Source of the DNA: Haberlea rhodopensis
Lineage: Eukaryota > Streptophyta > Magnoliopsida > Lamiales > Gesneriaceae
Direction: 5' to 3'
Assembly (NCBI GenBank): GCA_907163345.1
Contig: CAJQUN010000427.1
Location: forward strand, 124,001-188,000
DNA: 64,000 bases
Within the stretch, counting starts at the first letter, position 1; every line of letters starts with the position of its first letter. A program made the position numbers and the translations under genes. A model generated the notes under the pieces. That model was given only the letters and a program-made list of their open reading frames with translations, made no database searches and was not told where the DNA came from. Below, piece by piece: positions 10,412 through 21,704 of the stretch.

Positions 10412-12390
10412 AATTCCCCATTTTTGATGATGATAAAACCTAGCTTTTATGTCTTCTTATTCAGTCTTTTAACAAGCTTTGAATAGAATTCTTGCAGATC
10501 AATTAAGTCTTATTTGTTCAAAATAAATGAACATTGTAAGTTGTAGTTCGGATCGATTAAGTCATTTTGTTCAAAATAAATGAATTATTCAAAATAAATG
10601 AATAAGACTTAGATAAGTGACTGAAAGACTTTGATTTTATTGTAATCTGATAGATACATTTATATGTCTAATTCAATTAGACATCTATTTCTTTGCTGAG
10701 GACTGCTGAGCTGACTTGAAGTCCTTATACTTTTCCCCCTTTTTGTCAGCAGCAATCTCCTGAAGGAAATCTACGATATGTGTGAGCTGAGCGCATATAG
10801 CATCCATACGAGTGTCTTGAGCAATAAGGACTTGGCGACGGAAGTCCAAACTTCAGTGGCTAGCTCGATCTGTTCTTTTCTCAGGCTGTTTTTATATGAA
10901 GCTTGCTGAGAGAACATGTGATTCAGTCCGCGCTGAATACTGCTTATGCTAGCCGTCATCTTTTCTCTGAAGGATTCAAAATCCAAGTGTGTAGTCCTTT
11001 AACTCTGATGAACTTCTCTGACTCGTTGAGAGAGAAAGAGACAGTTATCAGAGAGGTGTTGAAGAGATTTGGCCAGAGATGAGGCTTCAGCAGGTAAATG
11101 GTCCGGAGAGTGATCAGAAGGTGACGCAGTCGGATCAACCTCTGCTTCAATTGGTACGAGTGAAGAGACATCAGATTGGCATGTATCAGACTGGATCAAA
11201 GTAACTAAGTCCGTAGAGAATTCTTCCATAAACGCCAAATCTTCAGCAGACTGATCTAGAGGAGTGATAGGTCTGGTAGGCTCCTCATCCTGTAAAGCTG
11301 CAACAATTGTTGACACCACGAGATCCGGATCGACGGAGTCTGGTGAGACAACTTTCGGAGGCGCGACTTTTGGACTGTACTGAATATGAGAGTCGGAGGA
11401 CGCCAGAGGGATGGAAGTTGTGGGAGAGTCCAGCAAGACATTCATGGCTTCAGTCTCTGCTGCAGACGGAGCATTGGTCAGTGGCTGCGCCGCTGTATCA
11501 GAAGTAATTGGCTCAAAGAATGGTTCTGCCGCAGTCTTGCTCGCAGAGGGGTGATCTAGGCTGGGAACGGGAGTGGATATATTGAGCTTCCGTCGTTGAA
11601 AACGAACAGCCATGTGAAGAGTATGAATATCCATCTCCAGCTGAGCAATGACAGCACCGTCATCTTTGGCAGTCGGAGTGTTGGCATCAAAGTTTGCCTT
11701 TTTCGCCGTAATGAGTAGGTTTGCCAGTCTGAGCCTGTGATTAGCCTGGAACAATTCTTTGCGATGCACCGCAATCCGTACGTCATCAGTTTCTGTCCCT
11801 TTGAGGACTTCTTGTTCCATTTTGTGGAGCCTCTTGAGCTTGCCGAAGAACAGACCAAAGTGGTTGATCGTTTTGTATTCAACCCATTCATCGAACACCA
11901 CAGTAAGCTCCTTAACTTTGTCTTCAACATCTTCCATAGCGATGTCAATTGTGGTTTGAGTGGCTGACTTGGGTTTTGAAGAGAGGGGCTCAACTAGTAC
12001 TGCCTTGCCTTTGCCAATGGTAGACGAGGTCTTAATCCCTGATTGGGTGTAGTCCCCTAAGTCTTTAAGAACAATTCCCTTGACCACAGGGGTAGTGGAG
12101 GGGACTCAGATGGTGACCCTGGGTACAGTGGGTGGAGCTATTGAAGGTTGAGTTTTTGAAGGTTGAATTGGAGTTTGGGTTGCAGGGGTGGCTTTTGTTG
12201 AGGGCAAGGTAGATATGGGTTTGATATTTAAGGTCTACAGAGGCTTGGTGATCTGGGTTCTTGGCTTCTTTGGAGGAGGTTTGGCTGGAGATGAAGGAGC
12301 ATAGGCATACTGAGTTTCCTCTGAGTCAGTCTGGACTTTCAGTTTGCGTTTGACTCTAGGTTTTCTAGCAGCAGCCTGTATTTTCTCCAG
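10412..12390 (-). pseudogene. SIRE-like 3' internal region with env-like coiled-coil ORF
   Basis: The main open stretch is 12087-10999 (362 aa) on the minus strand. It reads GIVLKDLGDY, KGKAVLVEPL, a central charged helix-rich region with HRKELFQANHRLRLANLLIT, then a Ser/Pro/Thr-rich acidic half. A second frame (10986-10771) continues with FESFREKMTASISSIQRGLN and QQASYKNSLRKEQIELATEV, a coiled-coil-like end, so one frameshift separates them. Upstream, 12390-12210 keeps KIQAAARKPRVKRKLK before a stop. This domain order and place, after pol and before the 3' LTR, fit the env-like ORF of SIRE/Maximus Copia elements. No signal peptide or transmembrane segment is obvious. The element lacks gag, pol and its 5' LTR; its left cut is at about 12390. 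Confidence 0.6.
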
Positions 12391-12719
12391 TTCCATGCAC
12401 TTCGATCTTGATTCTTAAAACATACAAAAACAACACAAAATCGCATAATATCGTCCAGAAATCACATTAATCTAACAAGAAAGTATAGAAATATAAGTGC
12501 AAAAATTGCACTTATCAAATTCCCCAATTATCACTTGACCATCTTCGATTAAGCATTAAAATCAAAATGTAGACTTCATTCTTGATATTGAAACAAATTA
12601 GCTCATGACTAGCATTTACCTCAGAAATCTCACTTACACACATACAAAAGTTTGAATAAGACATGTTTTCTCCTAGATCAAGCAACGTATCTCAAAATTC
12701 GAATGTGTGTGTGTGTGCT
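12391..12719 (-). mobile_element. Athila A2, LTR start and first 3' internal segment
   Basis: The minus-strand LTR starts TGATAAGTGCAATT at 12517; 12391-12517 matches 21578-21704. A polypurine stretch (GGGGAATT at about 12518-12525) precedes it. 12526-12719 continues into the conserved Athila 3' domain and matches 2420-2620. It stops at 12719, where element B is inserted, and resumes at 17918. Confidence 0.72.
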
Positions 12720-12724
12720 ATAGT

Positions 12725-13505
12725 TGGTAGAACTTATCGTGTACGCCCAAATTAACCCCACTCAATCCTCAAGATTGATAATAATAATGTAGTAGTGTGA
12801 GTAAGGATCGATATCACGAGAATGTGTGATTTCCGTGTTAATGAAATAAAGAACAAAACAATAAAGTAAAAATGGGGTTGTGAGTGACTTATATAATTAA
12901 ATTAAAATCAAAGATTAAACTAATGAAAGCTATTCTTGGTATCGGTTGACTCTATCTTGGAATTATCATCTATTTCATCGATTCACAAAAGACTCAATTT
13001 TACTTGAATATTCATCAGTTGGAAATCAAATTCCTCCTCACCTTATTCATAGTTAATTAGTCCAAGCGCTCTAATTTAACTTTCATAAATCATTCAATCT
13101 ATATATGCGAATTCAAGATTAAATCATGACACCATTCAAAACTAGTGAGTGGTGAATCTAAACAACATAAATCAAGAGGTTTATATAAATTTAGTCAGTG
13201 GTTTTCCCTATGAATTTAATAATACCAACATTAGGCAATTATCAATCTTAGTTGCTGCATAAATTCGATTAATCAAACAATTATCAAAATTTAGCATTAG
13301 ATTACATGTAAGTTATTAGGTTGTCAATACAATAAACAAGCATAAATCATATCAAAATTTGGAAACATTGATATTCAATAAAGTTGATAAATAAAAGCGT
13401 AAGAATCTCCCCAAGATAAATAAATCCAATGATTCATCTTCTTCAATCAAGAATTAAAAACTACCTACACATAATCATAAGAAAAACGATAAATAAAAGA
13501 AAGGG
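12725..13505 (-). mobile_element. Element B 3' LTR remnant
   Basis: Matches 16417-17210 of the 5' LTR almost throughout (for example the shared stretches at 12745-12760 and 13385-13420). The first half of the LTR (in minus-strand sense) is missing; an unrelated LTR fragment adjoins at about 13506. Confidence 0.75.
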
Positions 13506-14407
13506 AAAGGTACGTAAGCGACGTACGGGCACCCAACGGTAACATGTATTATATGTTTATTATTTGACATACGATGAATGCAAGTTTGTGCATTATGAGT
13601 ACGATACATGTTGTTATGCATTGTTGTTGCATATGTATGATGTGGAACATTGGGTGTGTATTCCACCAGTCACGGTTATCACAGTGATGATTTTAATGCT
13701 TACCGCTATTATACCGCTAAAAATGTGGAGCGAGGGAGGGGAGGACCGCTTGCACATGGAGGCGAGGTTTACCATACGAAGCGAGGATAGAAATACCGCT
13801 TGTATGAAGAAGCGAGGAAGGGGAGTTCCGCTTGTTCTAAAGTTATGAAGCGAGGGGCATTAAAATACACTGATGATAAACTGACAAAGGATTGAAGTAA
13901 AGATTTAAGAAGTGAAGCTATGTCATGACATTTATTTAAAGAAGCCATAATATCATATATTGATTTGATTATGAGTTATGGTACAGGGACAACCAAAATG
14001 GGCGTTTTAAATGCATTGGAAATTCAGGAAGTATCATATGCCTATGATTTATGCATTTATGCTTTACATTCATATTATGATTGATATGAACTATGATGTG
14101 CTCATGTGTTTGGGATTGTCTTTGTAGGTGCTTTTGACATGGAGAACTAGGGTTGTGGTTGATACGCTGAGCTGTAAGGAGTGCTACAGGATTAGCAGAG
14201 CAGAATTTTCCTTTTTGTATAGTTTCTACAAAGAGTAGAGTAAAGCTATAATTTGGTACCTTTTGTTAGGAATATGTATAATTCCTTTTGAACTTTTGGT
14301 ACTGTAATCTCTTAAGCTCAGATTATCAACACAACCTAATACTCTGTTTTATGAATGATTAGATCTCTTAATTGCACCTTAGAATCTTGTTTAGATAACG
14401 GGGTCTC
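13506..14407 (+). mobile_element. LTR/internal fragment related to the LARD-like family
   Basis: Begins near GGTACGTAAGCGACGTACG, comparable to GGTACGTATGACGTACG at about 50603 in LTR F, and ends ACGGGGTCTCACA at 14407. 13690-13860 holds CCGC boxes alternating with GCGAG boxes, and ends with GCATTAAAATACAC, a phrase repeated in the F internal array (52203, 52341, 52453). 13993-14150 parallels 51890-52050, so segments match F in a different order. No ORF and no clear target duplication. Confidence 0.5.
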
Positions 14408-14940
14408 ACATACTAAGTCAAAGCATAATTTGCATTAGAGTTCAAAGTGTTTCAAGGTTAACAAGTCACCTATGTTCAAAAGCATGCATGTTATTAATTA
14501 GGTTTCATCATGGGCTAGTAATTCAACAGTTTATGTTCATCACTAACTATGAGCTCAAAATTTTCAATATTTTCAATTTTTTTGGATTTTTACAATAAGA
14601 AAGCAATAACACACTACTAATCCCCCCTCCCCCCCCCCCCCCCCCCAAATACTTAAATCTTACATTGTCCCCAATGTAACTCAAAAATTGTAAAGAAAGA
14701 GAAGTTAACCTAAGAAAGCAATAAAAAGGAAAAGGAAAAGGAAACTAACTCCCCTTGGGTTGCCTCCCAAGCAACGCACTCTATTTAACGTTGGTGGCCC
14801 GACACCGGTTCTCGTGCTCATGGTGGTTCATGTTTTGTATCCAGTTCTATCTTTTTCCACCTCAGTATCCTCCTGACAACTCGAAGGTGCTGTCTATTCG
14901 CCTTGAATTTCTTGGATGTCCTCAGCCCTTTTCTCATCCC
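14408..14940 (-). other. Element B 3' internal non-coding segment with expanded purine tract
   Basis: On the minus strand, a stretch containing GGTTGCCTCCCAAGCAACGC in plus orientation (14759-14778) is the region that follows gag-pol in Athila/Tat-type elements; a related phrase occurs at about 19107 in A2. It is followed by the ATTGGGGACAATGTAAG box (about 14660-14676) and a G-run. The rest is AT-rich without ORFs. Confidence 0.55.
14622..14646 (-). repeat. Expanded polypurine tract (G18-A-G6 on the minus strand)
   Basis: The plus strand shows C6, T, C18. It occupies the place of the G-rich tract that follows gag-pol in these elements (GGGGGGG at 42876-42882 in D). Confidence 0.75.
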
Positions 14941-15722
14941 CTATTTCTGTTGATGTATCTTAAGTTTAAGAGGAAGTTTCAGCTCAATAACAGGTGTCTG
15001 CAATTCTGATTTAAGATTTTTAGAAGGGGAAATTGGTAAATTAGTAGTAATGTATGAAGTATCAATCAAAACATTTCTTCCATACCTAAATTTGTCAACA
15101 AGTTGATCAGTAGTTACTCCTGATTCATGCTCAGTGACAGAATGTGATTTTTCTAGTGATAAGAGATGTGTGATGTAAATAGTGTAATTAGTTGTAGGAG
15201 AATGAATTGGATCATGAGTATTGAATTTAGCTATCTCACCATCAAACTCCATAATAAAAACACCACAACTTACATCTATTATGCATTTGGAAGTTGTCAA
15301 AAATGGTCTCCCTAACAGAATAGGGCTGCTCTTATCATCATTTTCCATGTCAAGTACGTAGAAGTCAGCAGGAAAGACAAATTTATCAATTTTTACTAGA
15401 ACGTCATCAAGTATTCCCCTAGGGTTCACAGTAGACTTATTTGCTAATTGAATAGAAATTTCAGCTTTTTTCAAAGGTCTTAGTTCTAAAGAGGTATAGA
15501 TTGAGTAAGGCATAATACTGATTGCTGCTCCTAAGTCTAGCACGGCCTTATCAATTCTATTATTTCCAATTGTGCATGGTACAGTAAACATATCTGGATC
15601 CGTGCATTTAGTAGGGGTTTCATTCTCCTCATCTTCGGAAGAGTCATCCCATAGGTCCATTAAATCACAGTATTCTTTCTTCGGCCCTTCTTCCACAGCA
15701 CATGATTCTTCTAAATATTTAA
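14941..15722 (-). pseudogene. Element B aspartic protease domain
   Basis: Open for 251 codons (15696-14941). It contains FTVPCTIGNNRIDKAVLDLGA, with the retropepsin catalytic Asp in DLGA, then IMPYSIYTSL, NPRGILDDVLVKIDKFVFPA, DFYVLDME and ILLGRPFL. Each block has its counterpart in the D protease (DLGAS at 39112, LGRPFL). The protein does not run into RT: after about 60 further residues without similarity it stops at 14941. A single TAG at 15722-15724 separates it, in the same frame, from the gag tail upstream. The protease would have no pol to process in cis. Whether the protein was ever made from this copy is unknown. Confidence 0.8.
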
Positions 15723-15723
15723 T

Positions 15724-16290
15724 CTAACACTCAGTTAGAGACATACCTTTTGGAGTTGTAGGATTATCAAGCTCATTTTCTTCCAATGGCACACTTATCT
15801 CCTCTTCCAGCTTGGGTGGCGTCAGTACCACCTTCTCCAGGGTTTTTACTTCTTCCTTGAGGTGACTGCAATCATGTTCTCCCTTGGGGTCTTCATTGTC
15901 TGGAGAGTATATTGTTTTAGCTTGTTGTGCTCCTATCCTATTGATCGATGTTGTATTTGCTTCAATTGAGCACACATTCTGAGTGCTAGCTCTGAATGAC
16001 TGTTGAAATTGCAAAGTAGTATTAGTATAATTTGCAATAATATCCTCCAAAGACTCACCAGGGGTAGGGGTTGATATTGTTGCGGCCATGGCGGGTATTG
16101 CGGAATGTATGGTGGTAGGTTGGACTGCATGTAAGGTAGAGGTAGTGTCATCCATTGATTTGCATAGTTGAGATTGTGATGATCACTTCAACCAGAGTTG
16201 TATGCGCTTTGTCCACTACCTACCCCAAGTTGTCGCAGAAGATACTCCAATTCGTCCAAATTACTATATTCAGCCATGTTAATCGGTCCT
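15724..16290 (-). pseudogene. Element B gag remnants
   Basis: The minus strand gives MAEYSNLDELEYLLRQLGV near 16276, the usual gag start of this group, then a break, and 16155-15724 with SLEDIIANYTNTTLQFQQSF and later KEEVKTLEKVVLTPP. The second part is the C-terminal gag tail with its helix of the T-x-QFQQ type. The central gag domain and the zinc knuckle are missing, so an internal deletion joined gag ends. It ends at the in-frame TAG before the protease. Confidence 0.65.
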
Positions 16291-16395
16291 AAGTTGTTTG
16301 TGATCAGATTATTATATGTAAGTATGAACAAACCAAAGTAGAAATAGAAGTAACAAAAATAATTAAAAAATGAACTTAACACAAAAATATCACAC

Positions 16396-16411
16396 GCCTC
16401 CCCGGACGCCA
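16396..16411 (-). other. Degenerate primer binding site of element B
   Basis: On the minus strand TGGCGTCCGGGGAGGC starts 5 bases after the LTR end CTACCA. It keeps the TGGCG start and CGGGGA of the tRNA-Asp site used by D, with bases lost between. Confidence 0.6.
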
Positions 16412-16416
16412 AAATT

Positions 16417-17917
16417 TGGTAGCGTTTATCGTGTAGGCCCAAATTAACCCCACTCAATCCTCAAGATTGATAACAATAATGTAGTAGTGTGAGTATGGAT
16501 CGATCCCACGATGAGGTGCGATTTTTGTGTTAGTAAAAACAAAACAATAAAGTAAAAATGGGGTTGTGAGTGAATTATACTAATTAAAATTAAAATTAAA
16601 GATTACACTAATGAAAGCGATTCTTGGTATCGGTCGACTCTACTTTGGAATTATCATCTATTTTATCGATTCACAAAAGACTCAATTTTATTTGAATATT
16701 CATGAATTTGAAATCTAATTCCTCCCCACCTTATCCATAGTTAATTAGTCCAAGCGTTCTAATTTAACTTTCATCAATCATTCAATCTATATATGTGCAT
16801 TCAAGATTAAAATTATGATACCATTCAAAACTAGTAAGTGATGAATCTAAACATCATAAACACAAGCGGTTTATATAAATTTAGTCAATGATTTCCCTAT
16901 GAATTTAATAACACCAACAGCAGGTAATTATCAATCTTAGTTGCTTCGTAAATTTGATTAATCAAAGAATTATCAAATTTAGCATTAAATTACATGCAAG
17001 TTATTAGGTTGTCAATCCGATAAACAAACATATCATATCATCAAAATCTGATCAAAATCTGAAAACATTGATATTCAATAAAATTGATAAATAAAAGCGT
17101 AAGAATCTCCCCAAGATAAATAAATCCAAGGATTCATCTTCCTCAACCAAGAATTAAAAACTAGCTACACATAATCATGAGAAAAACGATAAATAAAATA
17201 AAGGGAAGAAACTAATCCGATCTCCACTCGGCTGAGATCGTCAATCCTGCCTTCGTGTTGATCTTCATAGCCGCCTTTAAACTATGAAAGAAAAATTCAA
17301 AAACTAATATCTAAGGTCTAAAATATGATAAAGTCTGATATGAGGTCCCAAATTTTGTCTGGTATATAAAGGAGGTTGATGGAATAAGTTAGAGTCCATA
17401 TAAGAAGGAAAGAAATCATATTTCCATGTTTTTCAGAACTCTGGGTGATTGATCGAGCATGCATGGGTGATGGATCAAGCATTTCAGTAGCATTGTCGTG
17501 CCTTTTGCTTCCTCAGACGATTGAACGGGCGTTTTCGGGCGATCAATCGGCAACTCCAAATTTTGTTGCTCATTTTTCTGCTTTCGGCGATCGACTTACA
17601 TTGGTCATAACTTCATTATACGATCTCCGAATTAAGTTATTAACTGTCCACGCGTAGATAACTGAATGTTCTATAACTTTTCTCTTAAAAACATTTACAA
17701 ACTATGACCGGAAAGATGAAGAAAATTGAGGAGAAATAAGTAACATGTGCCTTGAATTTTGATTTTTGCTCTTTTCTTCAACTTTCTTTCTTCTTTAACT
17801 TTTAGCTCGTTGCCTACATATGACTAAAATTATGATTAAGTAACATATGTAATAAATTATCATTACCTAATCATTGATATTTAAGCGCATAAAATGTATT
17901 TATTTCTAGCCACATCA
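16417..17917 (-). mobile_element. Element B 5' LTR
   Basis: 1501 bp, TGATGTGGCTAG at the minus-strand start and CTACCA at its end. A TATA-like TATATACC lies at about 17362-17369 in minus-strand sense, and decayed GATCGA motifs occur at 17445-17592, upstream of it in the transcript direction. Partner of the remnant at 12725-13505. Confidence 0.78.
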
Positions 17918-17922
17918 GTAGT

Positions 17923-18960
17923 CAATCTCAAATTTCATACACATTTTCAAGATCAACTAATGCTAATCAAATCAAAGTCAAGATTATCGTCAAGCACCAA
18001 ATATACCTATTTTCAAACAACTTCTACATTAATGTAGTTACTCCCTAGACTTGGATCAAAAGGTCTTTTTTAAGCATGTAATGTAAGGCCTTTGATGTCG
18101 GTTATGAAGAAAATGTAGGATAAGCGCAAGAAGATAGTATAATCCTATAAAGTTCATATTTTTGCATAATTTGAGCTTCTCTTCTTTTTCTTTTCTAGCC
18201 TTACCCACTTTGGGTCTTATTTATATAATATTTTTTTTTTTCTCAAGGCTCTGTCTTATCTTTTCTTTTTTTTTTTCTTTTTCTCGTTCATAATAATTTT
18301 CAATAAACTCTTCAAAATATAACAATTCAAGTGCATCGAATGATATTCATCATAGTCCCTTTGGGTGAGGTTAAAAATTTTTATTTAGGCTCATATTAGG
18401 GTAGATATAATGAGTTTGCCAAGAATGTCGAATGGTGATCTATTTTTATGCAAAACATACTCCATTCTTTTCAAGTAGGCTCAAAGTTGGACACTATGGA
18501 ATGATGTAGACAAGGTAGGCTTGAAAGGCTCAAACATATCAAAGATCGCCTAGATCATTTCCAAGTCAAGTTTGTAACTATAAAATTTCGCCTCAAAGTG
18601 TCATCAAATAGGTTCTAGGATAACTCTAAAATGCTCAAAAGAAATCATCAATTTCACATAATTATCATTATTCACATGCAATTCACAAAGATCATGACTC
18701 AAAGTGCTCAAAATATTCCTCATTATTGACATGCTAACTCAACAAAGAATATTTATGTACGAGTCTAACAATCATAAAAATTCAAATCCATGTGCATAGT
18801 GAGATCAAAATATCATTGAATAGTCATTACTAAAAAAAAAAACTTAGCTCATAAAAAATCGGACGATTCAAGTGTCAATTTCAGCACACATCATGTTGAT
18901 TAAACAAGTAAAACATGCAAGCCACTCGGTCCTCAATGTTTAAAAGAATCAAAAGGGAAA
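17923..18960 (-). other. Athila A2 conserved 3' non-coding domain
   Basis: Continues 12526-12719 after the B insertion. Matches 2620-3600 of element A block by block, including GCCTTTGATGTCGGTT (18086-18101) and TTGGACACTATGGAATGA (18487-18504). No ORF. Poly-T/poly-C stretches at 18180-18290. Confidence 0.65.
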
Positions 18961-19311
18961 CAGAAAACTCCCCTGATCAATACGCTTGTATGAGGACTGA
19001 TGGAGATTGGCTGTTGAAAGCTCCGATGTTGTAGGGGTTATCACTCAAACTGAGTATCTAGCAAGAGAAGAATGCAATAGTAAAATAGTTGACTCCCAAC
19101 TATTGCTTGGGTTGCCTCTCAAGAAGCGTTGATTTCTAGTCGTCAGTTGACCATCAGAAGCAACCATCAAAGAGCGGTCACCATAGTAAGTATCTTATGA
19201 TACTACAAATGGTTCTTGATTCAGTGTGCCCTCAAGCTTGACAAGATTGTTCCATTGTAAGTTCGTCGCTCCAACAACATTATTTATGAATTGGTAGTCA
19301 TGTGAGAAGAA
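18961..19311 (-). other. A2 segment between gag remnant and 3' domain
   Basis: Contains GGGTTGCCTCTCAAGAAGCG (19107-19126), the post-gag-pol phrase also seen in B at about 14759. No ORF. The absence of pol between this point and gag shows A2 is a gag-only derivative. Confidence 0.55.
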
Positions 19312-20170
19312 TTATTGGCTTAGCTTCAACTTGTGGAGGGTGTAGTGCGGTGAAGTTGGCATCGATGGGAAATACGGATCCACATATGGCATAGAACATG
19401 TCTCCATCGATAGGCTCAAGTCAGAATCTTCGAAAGTCTCTTCCTTCTCCAACATCACACTCGACTCATCTTCACATAGGAACTCCTCGGATAACGTCTC
19501 TGAAGTAGGCTCAATCTCTTGAAGAGCAAGTTCCCTCAACTCTTCCTCATTAGTATGATCATTCCCCCAAACTTGGTTGGTGGAGTAATCAGCATCATGT
19601 GACCAGGCCTGATTCGTTGCCTCTTGATTTGTAGATCTCGTATCTTCCTCTTGGCAGCTCGTTGAAATTGTTTCCATACAAATTCCTATTTACTGCTCCA
19701 AGTGACGCATAGATTTGGTTTGGCTATTCAAACTGCTCTAAGTTGATGCCATGAATCTTATTAAGGTATCCTCTAACTGAGTTGTGACGTTTGCAGAACT
19801 ATCTCTCCTCTCTTTGATTTTCAAATGGTTGGGGTGTATCATGAGGGTAGTGAGGCTCTGGCGGGTATTGGTGGCTCCAACCTTGCAATGAAGGATCCCA
19901 ATACCAACGGTGGTCGAAGTCCGTCATATCATTGAATAAGTGCAACACACTGTCTTCATCTCTATCAAACATGTGATTCCTAGTTGCCAAATCTCCACTA
20001 AATACCCATCCTTGTGTCTCTGCATCCAGTCCATTGTAGAAAAGTTATAGAAGAGTATAGTTTGAAAAGTTATGATACCAGAAAGTGGTTGCCAGATTGT
20101 TGAATCTCTCACATGCATAGAATGACTCTAAAGCTGTTGGACAAAGCTTGTGAAGACTTGTTGATGGGAC
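19312..20170 (-). pseudogene. Athila A2 gag remnant
   Basis: Minus-strand frames give ERFNNLATTF and SNYTLLYNFYNGLDAETQ (about 20140-20020), the E-x-F-x-x-L ... TFYNGL core of Athila-type gag, then LATRNHMFDRDEDSVLHLFN (19999-19930) and a W/Y/P-rich stretch. After stops, 19677-19312 gives an acidic 121-residue tail (ATNQAWSHDADYSTNQVW and DESSVMLEKEETFEDSD). Several stops and shifts break it. Only gag remains between the primer site and the 3' domain, as in TR-GAG type non-autonomous elements. Confidence 0.6.
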
Positions 20171-20297
20171 ATCACAAGTACCTCGCAAGAAAACAAAACA
20201 AAAACAAAATAAAATAATTTTTTTTAAAATAAATAAATAAACAAAAACAATGGTTAAATTACAGTCAAATAATATCGTATGATATTACTAAAATTAA

Positions 20298-20315
20298 TCC
20301 TTGGCAACGGCTCCA
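20298..20315 (-). other. A2 primer binding site (tRNA-Asp type, mutated)
   Basis: The minus strand reads TGGAGCCGTTGCCAAGGA. The intact site in D is TGGCGCCGTTGCCGGGGA; three changes, two of them G to A. Confidence 0.8.
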
Positions 20316-20321
20316 AAACCT

Positions 20322-21704
20322 TGATCGTGATTTATTTAAACAGTAAATTTCAGTGTAGCGTGATTATACCGTAAGTGCACAGTTGTCAAGTTTTAGTATA
20401 GATAATTAAGATCAAGTTGTCGAACCCACATGGACTAACTGTAAGTACCAAATAAGATGTCTTTAAATTATATTTAACCTACGATAATGAATGAATAATT
20501 AAACTAATTAACAAACATAAAATACTAATAATAATCCAACCAAGGTAATCAAAGTTAACGAGAAAAATCCTCTAGAGAAGATTATCGAGACTTTGGCTCA
20601 CCAATGCAATCCTCTACAATTCTCGATTGAATATCCAAATAGTTCTAAGGTGACGAGTTTTCCTAATGCATTCGTTATACTATGGTTAAACTATAACAAG
20701 TCTAATATTAAAGTTCCAATAAGCAACTCACATATCCTTATTGAACAATCAATATCTCATCAAGATCTGTGAAAACTAGTAGCCTTTGATTTTGGTAAAT
20801 CTATTGATATCGCACGTGTGCTAGATTTTACTTGGTTCGTCTTAATAAAACCCAAGGTACAATTTACTATATCGTATTGTAATCGTATGATCAAGTCAAT
20901 CGCAATAAAATAATCATTCAAGGATGACCAAACCCTCAAAAGCATGAAGAACAATAAATTATACTAAAAGAATTGTAAGGATTCAATCAAACAATTAATC
21001 ATCAAATCAAAGGTTCAAAACAAAGGATTGATTGTTCCAACAGCCTAGGGTAAAAGGTTGATTGTGGATGTTGGTGATATCGAAGATGGAAGATGAAGGC
21101 TAATCCTAGGTCTAAAATCTGATGGGGATCCTTCAATTTTGTGTATGAGGTTGTATTTATAGTGGATGAGGAATACAGAAGTGTCATTGTTGGACTCGAA
21201 CTCTAAAATGAAATAGTTTCCAAAATTCAGCAACTAGCGATCGATCGGGGATGCTTCGGCGATCATGCTTCACTTTAGGATTTTTGTTGCTTCAGCTGCT
21301 GACAGGCGCCTCATATTTTTGTCATAACTTTCTCATACGACTCTGAATTAAGCGAATTAGCTGTCATCGCGAAGATAACAGAAAGTTCTACAAATCTATG
21401 TTGGCCAAATTTCCAAAATATGGCTCGAACATGAAGAAATTCGAGGAGAAATAAGTGGCATGTGTCTTGGATTTTGGTTTTCTCTTTTCTTCAACTTTAT
21501 TCATTCTTTGATTTTCTTCATTTCTTCGATGTGTTGGCTCGATTGAGTCATTTTTTTATAATTTTTAGCTCATTTCTCCACTTCCATGCACTTTGACCTT
21601 GATTCCTGAAACACACAAAAATAACACAAAAGCGCTTAATATCATCCAGAAATCATCGTAAATCTAACAAGAAAGCATAGAAATATAAAAAATGACACTT
21701 ATCA
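20322..21704 (-). mobile_element. Athila A2 5' LTR
   Basis: 1383 bp; minus-strand start TGATAAGTGTC at 21704, end CACGATCA at 20322, six bases from the primer site. TATAAATA on the minus strand at about 21152-21159, with the palindrome GCGATCGATCGG at 21237-21248 some 85 bp upstream of it in transcript sense. Confidence 0.82.

Larger units (their letters stand above)
12725..17917 (-). mobile_element. Athila-type element B (gag tail plus protease only), nested in A2
   Basis: Plus-strand ends are TGGTAG (12725) and CACATCA (17917), flanked by ATAGT (12720-12724) and GTAGT (17918-17922), a target duplication with one mismatch. The flanks join into the A2 3' domain, as seen in the uninterrupted copy at 2600-2640. 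Order on the minus strand: 5' LTR 17917-16417, primer site, gag remnants, protease, then a 3' non-coding end. RT, RNase H and integrase are absent, so B is a derivative that depended on another element. Confidence 0.8.
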
